From positions 1 through 43,290 of the forward strand of contig JAAMPI010000323.1 of NCBI GenBank assembly GCA_013054445.1: 43,290 nucleotides of DNA, given 5' to 3'. Within the stretch, counting starts at the first letter, position 1, and each line of letters opens with the position of its first letter. A program made the translations under genes and the position numbers. The DNA comes from Cudoniella acicularis (taxonomy: Eukaryota; Ascomycota; Leotiomycetes; Helotiales; Helotiaceae). The notes under the pieces are model-generated. The model searched no databases, was not told where the DNA came from, and saw only the letters and a program-made list of their open reading frames with translations. Positions 34,836-43,290 of this stretch are shown here, one piece after another.

Positions 34836-35498
34836 TGGGAAATGGACGAAGGATGTTGTGGGAACCTTCTAACTTTTTCTTTGTTGGATAGCTGGAAATC
34901 TAAACAGAACATGGCTTTCCCAATAGAATAGGGTTCGTGTTCTCCGTTAACACGGTAAAATGAATTAGGTCTAGTAGTGTTAAGAGAACCTTGAAAGCAA
35001 CTCCATCTCTTTGAAATTAAAAACCCTAGTAATACCCCGCGTCGTTATCTTCCCGTCCTTTCAAGGAATAGAGGGTAATTCTGTCCCGCATTTGCAGAAT
35101 GTCCGATTGAGGAAATATTTGTTTCTATTTGAATTAGACTCTACTACTGAACAGTAGTAGGGTGAAACCAAAGTAGGATTTCGAGGTTTGTTTCATCGAC
35201 TCGTGCCATGAGATGCAATGCTTTCTCGCTTGAATGGCAGGAAATCGTGCTCGAAATGAGTTGAGAAACCCATTCTTTGATTTGAGGCCCATAGCCCGCT
35301 CTAAGTGAGATCGCGTTCGTGATTACCCATGAAACTAACCACTCACCCCATGCATTGACCCCCCCTATTCTAGTTTTAGTGAAACGATGTGACGTCATAG
35401 CCTCACAAGACCATAAATTTATATTTTACTTTGACTAAAGATCTTGAGTCTTTCTGTGCTTTCAACGATTTTTTTATTTAATCACGAAAATTAGCAGA
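34836..35498. other. Intergenic, with one doubtful minus-strand ORF
   Basis: This region holds the 3' flank of the esterase and the promoter of the small membrane protein. A minus-strand ORF at 35144-35398 (84 codons) has fairly protein-like composition (GYGPQIKEWVSQLISSTISC, then NLEILLWFHP) but no motif, and it sits in the promoter of the plus-strand gene. It could be a relic of a longer gene. Confidence 0.4.
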
Positions 35499-36017
35499 AT
35501 GGCGAACTTTCTCCTTGCTCTCATCCACCTGCTTCTGGCATGCTTTAGTGGCTACAGCCTCTACCTAGCCGCAATCACGATTAAAAATCTTAGAAAATAC
35601 GAACCAAAAACTAAGGAAGCTGCGAAACGCTCGAACATTGCTGAGAATCAATTGTATCGGACTCGAGTTACCCAAGCAAGTGGAACGATCGTAGTATGTA
35701 CCCAGACTCTAAAATGGATTCAATGCTGACAGTTCTTTGCGAAGCTAGTGTTGTCATTCGCAAGCTCGATATACGCTACTTTTAGTTCATCTTCTAGAAC
35801 TAAGGGGTTATTCGTTGCTCTCGTGAATGTTGGGACATTGTTGGCAGCGAGGGAGCACGTGGGGAATTTCTGGAGGAGAAAAATGAAGGTGCCCTTGCCT
35901 GGTGTAGGTGATTACAACGAGGCGATTGGTAATACACAAGAGGCCAGACTTAACATGCTTTATTTGGCCTTAAGTTGGGGAGCGAGTGGTTTTCTGGTCT
36001 TGGTATTTGGGACGTAA
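35499..36017 (+). CDS. Small membrane protein of unknown function
   Basis: Exons 35499-35693 and 35745-36017 flank a 51-nt intron. The donor is GTATGT and the acceptor GCGAAG; the next AG (CTAG) would break the frame. The product has 155 residues. Hydrophobic segments lie at about 3-25, 58-75, 83-100 and 133-153, with a basic stretch (KNLRKYEPKTKEAAKR) after the first. The layout resembles small four-helix proteins such as the DUF1772 group, but no diagnostic residues were recognised. Hypothetical. Confidence 0.68.
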
Positions 36018-36637
36018 AGGATGATGCAATATGAGATGAAGGGGGATGTGGATTATTTCACGATAGTTGTGAAGGAAAAGTGTTAATTTACATGTGAATT
36101 AACCGGAACTTGGGCATGAGACGGCGAACGTTAGAGATTTTGGTGCTTAAAACCTAGAAATGGAAATCAAAAGACGTTTTGGTAAACCCAACTATAATTC
36201 ATCCAGTTAAGATGTACGTGAGGAACAAGGCGAGCTTGCGAGCTCGTTCATAATTTTTAGTCTTTGTCGAATTGTAGGGTTCCGCTGGTATTCGTAATAC
36301 TCTAGGAGCGCAAATTGCGCACTTGATGTCTGTGAACTTGTTCTTGGGCAAGTTACTTAATGATCAGTTCAAAGATAAGGTGAAGTATTAGCTTTCAGCT
36401 AGATAATTCCCACGTTAAATTAGTAATATGACCATTGATGCATGTAGCTGGAAATTAAAAACACACCAGAAACAGGTCAGCAATTTTAACTCCCGCCGCT
36501 CAAAGACCTCCTAACGATGCCCTTTAGTGGTATGCCCTGTCTCATTTCAGGACTTCATACTCACGGAGTTGTGGACCTGTAATTATTCAACTGAATTTTG
36601 TGGCTGTTATGGATTCCATAAGAAGACTGTATACAAG
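36018..36637. other. Intergenic, no gene seen
   Basis: About 620 bp between the small membrane protein and the repeat module at 36638. No ORF, motif or repeat was recognised. Confidence 0.4.
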
Positions 36638-36737
36638 GAAAGAAAGCGTGTATGAACAAGGAGAGTATATACTAAAAGAGTATATATAATTTATATAAAT
36701 TTATGTAATATTTATATATACGAGTACCCGCGGGCAC
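36638..36737. repeat. Copy 2 of the dispersed module: AT-rich array plus palindrome
   Basis: The start (gaaagaaagcgtgtatgaac, aaggagagtatatact) matches the inverted-repeat arm found at 41151-41197. Degenerate tatata units follow, and a palindrome GTACCCGCGGGCAC sits at 36724-36737, comparable to the one at 129-144. It ends about 50 bp from the stop codon of the DUF3433-like pseudogene at 36790. Confidence 0.55.
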
Positions 36738-36789
36738 CTATATAGGAGTAAGAGAAACCCTACCTACTCGCGGTAATGGGTAATACCAA

Positions 36790-39597
36790 CTACCTGTTAC
36801 GCAACCTAAGTAAGAACTTCCTTTGAAGGGCGGTTGGAAGAACGAAGGCAAAGATAAATGTAAGCAATCCAACGATGAACACAAGCATCGCAAGGATAAA
36901 CCACGTCTGCATTATGAGAGGAAAGATAGAGAACCCCGTCCTGAATTCAGCAGAAGTCTGGGGAGGAATTTGCCCTAGGACGCTAATACTAGATGCTAAA
37001 GTTCATTAGGAGACATCAAATAAACTCACAAGAATTTGGCGGTGGATTTCCTGCTTCACTTTGTTTAATGAACACATTGCTTTGAGATGTTCTTGTGCCT
37101 CGATCTTGTTCCCGCATTGCCCACTGAAAACTGGAAGCATCTATTCTGCGTGCAAGATGAATGATTGCTTCTTTTCTAGGATAAGCATCCAACCCACGAA
37201 AGAGTTCTCTCGTGATATGGTTCCGAAAGTAAAACATCTTTGAGGCGACAGATGCAGGGTTGCAATTTTTGTACAGTCCCGAGACCTTTCGATGAACTGA
37301 AAATGTACTGAAAAGAAGAAAAATGATAATGACCCCGTGGGGTACTGCGGCTGTAATTGTGCTGGGCTCATCAAGCTGCCAAACCAATCAAGTAAAACTT
37401 AAAGCTCCCGCAATCGTCACATCTTGATCTAAAGGTATGAACTGGGCGACCGAAGCGGCTGTCAAACTTGCAACTGAAATGTAAATGCCTTTGACGCCTC
37501 CGTAGAGCATGCATGCTTGATCATTGCCTGACCATTCACTCTAGACCCAATCGAGATCTCCAAAGGAAGCAAGAGAGGCACATAACCAACTAGCATTGCA
37601 GTTGAAGCCATCCCAGGCTTCGTAAGTTGAGCCAATCGTCGCGCCTCAGTAGCTTTTGCCCGCAACTGGGTCAACTAGAGATTTGGTGAGATTCCCTAGG
37701 AACAATGTGGAAGCTAGTTGCGATCTAAAGGCTTCGAATAAACCAGGTAAGGGGGTTTTCCGGATACTCGCTCAAGTCGAAGTTGTTGCCAAAAGTCGCT
37801 GCGTTTGCACTAGACTGGGTTCAATCAACCGTCACCATAACGTTTTCGTAATTTTTGAAATACGAGTCGCAAGCCACGGTACCAAAGGCACCATTAATTG
37901 CAGTTGAAGTATCGACAGGTTGTGAAGTGGTGCTGAATGAGTCGGGAAACAAGGTCCTAGCATATACGAATTGTCGAAATCGTAAACACGAGCTTGGCGA
38001 GCCCCCATCGTTTTGCTCCAGCTGATCCCAAACAGTTGTGACGACGCCATTCCCAGGGGGTATATCCATACCTAGTTTGTATGTGAAAATACAACCGTCA
38101 CGGCCAGTAAGCGTAGCGCTGACTGTGTGCGTGGTATTCGTATTCCCGAGTATAGTGATGTTTATGTTTTGCACTTCCGAGCAGGTCATTTCCATAGCAA
38201 TAATCGAGTTACTGGCTTGCCACTGAGTAGCTTGGGAGACTGAGATACCATTTTGATATACATTTTCGTCTGCCGGGAGGAATGGCAAGACGAAGGCGGA
38301 AACGACTCCGGGAACAAAGGCCTCGCTTGACTAGAAGGGTGTTTTGAGAGCATTGTTAACACTGTTCTCAAGCCGTAGTATAGTGCCCGTAAGACTAGTG
38401 GTGCAAATGTGGTTCCATTATAGGCGTCGAGGACGGATGTAGGGGATATCGTCGTGAAGTTAATAGGGTTTGGGTCAGCGATTGAAATCTGACCTTTGTT
38501 GAAAATCACCGCCAGAGTTGGGATAAAGAACACCGCATAAAACTTGGAAAAACCCTTCAGAGGAGTATTCAGCAAGAGGTTATGGGAAAATATCTTTGGT
38601 TTCTATCCGTCCCAATCAATGTATTCCTTGGGTGCATGGTGTCCTTGAAGGCTGCAGCCGCTCGTTCGGATTCGTTGAAAGTATATTCCGACAATACTTG
38701 AAAAGGCATCACGAGCTCAGTCTTCGATTAATCTGAGTATCCATTCTGAAATAATTGCGCAAGAGCCATAGCGCCGAAAAGAAAGATCCAATTGACTTTC
38801 GGGACAGCAATAGCAATGAATCCTTTCTCATTATTGACCATTATCTCGAGCAACGCATAAACTATGCTGCAGGCGACGACAAAGAGGGCAAATGAGAAAA
38901 TCTAGCGCTTTGAAAAACTTTTAGGTGTCTAATTAGGTAGTTCCTGTCTGAGAACATCTCTGACAGGGCAGTCGATAGGCTGTTGGCATATATTATCGAG
39001 TTTGAGGTTGGAGTCCACCGAAGTAGATTCAATAAATATGTCCTCGGGTTTTGAGAGCGATTGATGGGACGGCGAGACTATAGCGTCTACATAGTGAGAT
39101 CTTCCACTCCAGTAATCGTTAATTGGAGTTTTGGGAGAAGAATAGCTAGCCGAATATATCTAATCTGGAGAGGAAGGCGAAACGGATAACATTTCACCTG
39201 TAGTTGGTTTATGGGGAGGTCCATCCAAAGGCAGTAATGGGGAGGTAACAGGAACTCCCTGACCATTTCTTGGGTGACTGTTGGAAAGGTTCTAAAGGGG
39301 TGTAAATGGTTGCTCGAAAGAGAAGTTTGTGGGATTTGTCCGTTCTAGAGGACGTGGTGTCGGAGGTGGAAAACCGGAATTAGATGGAAGTTGCCCCGTG
39401 TAGGCCTGATGAAAGGCAGCTTGATCATACGATTAGAAGCTCGAGTAATTTGACGCGTATGGCGATTGTAGAGAACTTTGATGAAGTGCGGGATCAGGTG
39501 GATGTTGATAAAGGGGGCCGGGTGGAGGGTTGAAAACTTGGTAATTATTCTGAGCGAGGGGTTGGTATTGCGTCGCTACAATTGACAATGAGCCCAT
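36790..39597 (-). pseudogene. DUF3433-like large membrane protein, inactivated by RIP-like nonsense changes
   Basis: From ATG 39597 one frame runs about 1 kb, through a Pro/Gln-rich N-terminal tail (MGSLSIVATQYQPLAQ..) and two membrane segments, and is broken by six stops: TAA 39433-39435, TAG 39292-39294, TAG 39160-39162, TAG 38929-38931, TAG 38902-38904 and TAA 38728-38730. A frameshift near 38585 leads into LLNTPLKGFSKFYAVFFIPT. Another near 38385, with a TAG at 38331, leads into the open stretch 38288-37821. Further TGA and TAG stops follow near 37819 and 37727. The C-terminal part contains LDEPSTITAAV, a 34-nt intron-like gap and a final membrane helix ending at TAG 36790-36792. The layout, with pairs of helices, MPFQVLSEY-type loops and DEPSTI, recalls fungal DUF3433 proteins. 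The function of that family is unknown. The copy is full length but clearly dead. Confidence 0.75.
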
Positions 39598-39654
39598 GCC
39601 ATCTAGCAGTGCTCGAAAATATCAAAATTAGAAGTGCTCACGTTCAGCTAAGCT

Positions 39655-40233
39655 CAATGTGAGAAATGACTAGGTTAGATTAGATTAATGTATATTAATT
39701 TAATCTAATCAACGATTTAAGACGTCAATAAAAATCTAATCAAGAATAATTGATTAATATTATCACGTGTATATATAAATAGACTTCTAACTTATTTATA
39801 GGTAATAATTGCTTAGAATTTATTTCTAAAAGGGGTATAATAATATACTTTCCTTTATTCGATCCTTAAAACTCGTCTATTCTCTTTCTCTTTTCGAGTC
39901 CTTCTTACGCCCCCGCCCCTTCTTTATATTACCTGAGGTATTAAAGTCCCCCTCCCCCTTCTCCGCCCCCCTAGCCTAACCCTTTTCTACTATATAGAGG
40001 TAATTATAGTATTAGAAAGTAAATAATCCTTTAATATATAGTTTAGAAATCAGATACTAGCGTATTTCTAATATAAATATACAGGCTTTTATATTATCAT
40101 ATAATAATTACTTTGATTAATTAATCTAATCTAATCAAACCACATTTGAAACCCATTAATTATATTCTAATTAGGATTACTTGATTAAATTAGAATAGTA
40201 ATTGATTAATTTGATTAATTCCTTCTCACACTG
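39655..40233. mobile_element. hAT-like MITE
   Basis: A 579-bp AT-rich non-coding segment bounded by short inverted repeats: CAATGTGAGAA at the left and, read inward from the right, CAGTGTGAGAA. The subterminal regions carry many GATTAGATTAA/TTAATCTAATC strings in both orientations. The flanking 8-mers, gctaagct (39647-39654) and gctgagct (40234-40241), match at 7 of 8 positions, as expected for a hAT 8-bp target duplication with one transition. It has no transposase. It sits 58 bp upstream of the start of the DUF3433-like pseudogene. Confidence 0.68.
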
Positions 40234-40241
40234 GCTGAGCT

Positions 40242-41150
40242 AAGATTGCCGTGATTTGGACTCTCTATCGGCTTTCTCTTGATAGTTGGAATGTTTAATC
40301 TGTTGAACATTTTGATTTGATTTAGGTAAATGTCTAAGGAATATAAATAGTAGAGAAATCTGAGCATATAGAATTGAGCAGATGAAATGCCCAGTTTAAG
40401 ACCACCCAGCCTATGCACACCCGTTTATTCGGCCCCAACATACTCGCTCGAGATACAGGGATACCCAAAGACACCCAACGAACCTCGCAAGCAAGAGACT
40501 ACATCATTCGTCCGGTTAAAGTAAAATACTTGAAGAAGATAAGAGAAATTCCGGACAATTAACGGTGCCAATTAGAAGTATAAGGGACGCGCGTGATGGA
40601 CTACATGGACTACTAGAGACAGAGTCACGGAGAGCTCTCAAACTCCTTGGGCTAAGCGAGCCGCTCAATTTTTTAGTAAGCTAAGATAAATTTGGCTTTA
40701 AGAGCTTCTTTAAATAGTATGGAATCTAAGTTATGGAGATAGAATTGTAGTTCAGGTATATGGCTCGGATTTCAGCTCTTCTACTTTATCAAGTATAGTC
40801 TGAATGGATGCCCTGATTCACAAACAAGGATGAGGCTGTGGGATCAGACCCCGGCATGCCACCTACCCCCATGGCATCATGCGGGATAGCCATCTATAAT
40901 TGTTGTGTCCGCATTCGCCGCTGTAAATTTTATTGCGGTTGAAACTCCTAAGCAACTTGGTTCGTTGATCAAGTGGCAGCAGACATTGATTTGATTTGAT
41001 TGGATCTGTGACCACAGAGCATGTGCATTGCCACGTGTTTTCGCTATCTACGCTACTGGTCCAACTGCTGAGGAAATGGAGCTGAACGTAGAACCCAGGT
41101 ATTTTTCCACCGAATAAATCCTAAGCTTCACGTGCTTCTCAATTTTCTAT
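40242..41150. other. Gene-free stretch between the two mobile-element remnants
   Basis: No ORF of coding character. It contains short ttgattt repeats near 40988-41003 and an E-box-like CACGTG near 41130. Nothing else was recognised. Confidence 0.4.
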
Positions 41151-41449
41151 TATATACGCTCTCCTTATACACGCTTCCTTTCAAGTCCCCTCTTCTCTCC
41201 CGTCTCTCTCTCTCCCTCTATTTGTCCGTGCTTGTTAACTACGGATTACTAGGAGAGAATCTAGAAGTAGTTAAGGTTTGGTATAGCGCTAGTAGCTTTG
41301 ACTTTACCTTCTTCTTAGGGGGGCTTAGGAGGCTGACTTTTTAAAATAAATAACCTACTTAATGCGAACGAAGAGAGGACTCGAAGGGAAGCGTGTACAA
41401 AGAGGGTACGCGCTAGGAAGGTCCGCGTCAGGAAGGTATATACTAGTAG
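41151..41449. mobile_element. Inverted-repeat element (MITE-like), copy 3 of the dispersed module
   Basis: The left arm 41151-41197, reverse-complemented, matches 41370-41413 over about 38 bp, and the mismatches I see in the core are all transitions. Between the arms lies a polypyrimidine tract and AT-rich sequence. Right of the arm are three degenerate 15-bp units (41407-41449) that include the acgcgctaggaag and atatactagtag words shared with the first 33 bases of the window. No coding capacity. No target duplication was identified. Confidence 0.6.
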
Positions 41450-41477
41450 CCTATTCTTCTGGATCACTCGGAGTCCA

Positions 41478-43162
41478 GTGTTGGGTCTTAAATTGTTTAC
41501 TAGATTAATAACTATGTTTTCTCCTTTGGCTCAATTGCAATTCTCACAGTCTTGCGTCTGTGGTGGGGTTCAGTCGATATATTCTTTCGACAAGCACAGA
41601 CCATTCGAGAATTTGAAGAAGGGTGCTCCTGGAGACAGCACCGTTTGCATGCAGTATCTTACTCAACCAGATATCAGCATTACACTGAAAGCGGCTAGGA
41701 AACATCACTGGAAACTCGCCTACGTTACTGTCATTACCTTTTCCGTTAAGGTAGCACTGATTGCAGCTGGTACACTTTTCGAGATTTCTAGTACGCCAAA
41801 ATTGTCGCCTATTTCACTCGACTATATAGCAGGTTGGAGGGACCTGTATTTTGGATCAATTGAAAATTATTCTTTGAGGATCAATATTCAGGATCCTACC
41901 ATTGCTGCATCTTTGATAGGGTTCCCAAAACAAAACGGCTGGGTGGTTGGGCCAAACAGCTTTTTACTAGTGGAAATTCCGTTGGATAGTATAAACTATA
42001 CAGCCAGCATACAGGCCGTTTCAAGCGCTTTGAAATGCTTAGAGGTGGGCAGTGTGGCTAAGGCCGCAACCACCGGACTAACTACCAACGGCTCATAGTC
42101 ATTTTCCCTCACGAATGGGAGCTGTACTGGTAGAGCATTATCCATCAACCTCTGCGGGGAAGTACAAATGAGCTCGGCAAGTTCCCTAGGAGAAGTGCTA
42201 GCTTCCATAACCGCTCCAAGTGGGCGATGCTATACATGGAGTCTACATCCTGCAAGTGCGTGCAATGGGCCCCAGGATCTCTGGCTGATTACAACGGTGT
42301 CTACACCGCCACCAGTCAAAATTGTCCCATCAAATGACAACTTAGCAACTGGCCAAATGTTTTTCCAAAAGCAACCCGATATCGCGACTCTGATTTGTCA
42401 GCCACAATATTATCAATATATTAACAGCACAATCGTGACCTCGATAACATAAACGGGGCCTAACGTTACCTTGACCCCGTTATCGACCGCCTCTTCCTGC
42501 CCCCCCTTCTGCCCCCGAAATTGGTCTCCAATTCAAGCAACGAAACATTTAGCGCTTATTTTTCCAACCAGCTCAACGCCTTAACACTCGCCAGCGGAGT
42601 CTATCTCGCCTCTTCTGGGGTTTCGGTGGACCCTATCTCCGCTCTCATGGCATTCAACATGTCTTCGGGCATCAACGGTTTTCAATCTGCAAATACTGTC
42701 TCAGAATCAGTTTCACTTGTCTTCTCGTCCATCTTCGCAGCATTCGCAGCGTATTCTGTAGACTCGCCCTCCTTTCTCTTCCAACCTCTCGAATCATCAT
42801 CAGTAGAATCAACACCCGCAAGATATAGTACGATTTCACGCCGGGCATGTCCTCAATGAGTTCTCATTTACCTGGTTGTAGCTGGTTTGTTGCTCTACAG
42901 TGCGTTAATAGCTTTGTTACTTTGGAGGTCGTCTATAAAGCTACCTCAGGACGTTGGATGCCTGGGCGAGCGGATGATTTTACTTTACGGCAATACTGTT
43001 ATTTAAGATCTAGAGAATTCGGGAAGGTATGACAAGGGCTAGATGAATTTGAGGAAGAGGAAATTTGCATTGGGGGAGTATCACGATGTTATGGATAGAG
43101 AGGTGCGTTTGGGGGTTGATGACGCTGAATATGTTCAGATGGTGCACAAGAAGAATGCTTAA
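41478..43162 (+). pseudogene. N-terminally truncated DUF3433-like membrane protein with several stops
   Basis: Coding character begins directly after the repeat element, with no proper N-terminus. The loop FENLKKGAPGDSTVCMQYL followed by ARKHHWKLAYVTVITFSVKVALI recalls the DUF3433 repeat unit (loop, then RNxHW and a helix). A long ectodomain with many Asn-X-Ser/Thr sites follows. The frame is broken by TAG 42096-42098 and TAA 42450-42452, a frameshift near 42483, then TGA 42857-42859, TAA 43004-43006 and TAG 43040-43042. Reading resumes in the same frame after each stop and ends at TAA 43160-43162. A C-terminal helix (VLIYLVVAGLLLYSALIALLLW) and a hydrophilic tail are still recognisable. Four of the five stops fit CAR to TAR. 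The product would need repair at many sites, so this is a relic. Confidence 0.72.
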
Positions 43163-43290
43163 TACCTTTTTTGTCTTTGAAGAGTATTTTAATAGGTGGG
43201 ACAAGATGTCAATATTCTTTCAAAGCAACAATTAATATGGGCAATTGTCCAAAATATATTTCTAGAAGCGACCAGCGCTTCTATGTTTCT

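Noticed and set aside
35144..35398. 84-codon minus-strand ORF
   Set aside because: Composition is fairly natural, but it lies in the promoter of the gene at 35499 and has no motif, so it is only mentioned in the intergenic entry.

Overview
The window is nuclear DNA of a filamentous ascomycete (Pezizomycotina). The evidence is short introns of 45-87 nt with GT..AG ends and CTRAY-like branch sites, typical fungal families (DHA2 transporter, LAT permease, RBR ligase of the ITT1 type, CE1 esterase), and nonsense changes of the CAA/CAG to TAA/TAG kind expected from repeat-induced point mutation (RIP). The gene set resembles Leotiomycetes, but that placement is only a guess.

Layout. Positions 1-8,200 hold two large polytopic membrane-protein genes of unknown function (91-2334, 5305-8182, both minus) on either side of a five-exon DHA2 drug:H+ antiporter gene (2897-4823, minus). 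Positions 8,200-14,500 are gene-poor. The only convincing gene there is a two-exon 65-residue secreted peptide precursor (10380-10624, minus). Positions 14,500-20,100 hold a secreted Pro-rich protein with an in-frame stop near its 3' end, a decayed ankyrin/F-box-like gene, an AT-rich stretch and a secreted acidic low-complexity protein with a doubtful frame. Positions 21,700-36,017 form a normal housekeeping block: dolichyl-diphosphatase, RBR E3 ligase, LAT amino acid permease, mitochondrial leucyl-tRNA synthetase, an unknown membrane protein, a CE1 esterase and a small membrane protein. Positions 36,600-43,290 are degenerate: two broken DUF3433-like membrane-protein genes in divergent orientation (36790-39597 minus, 41478-43162 plus), with a hAT-like MITE and an inverted-repeat element between them.

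How the parts relate. The housekeeping block includes two divergent pairs with shared promoter regions (dolichyl-diphosphatase/RBR ligase and permease/LeuRS). Both window ends are accessory, repeat-bounded sequence in which large membrane-protein genes are being lost by nonsense changes, frameshifts and truncation. Three copies of one degenerate repeat module lie directly against three of these membrane-protein loci. All intron and exon limits were read by eye from splice signals and frame continuity. No database search was possible, so family names rest on recognised motifs.
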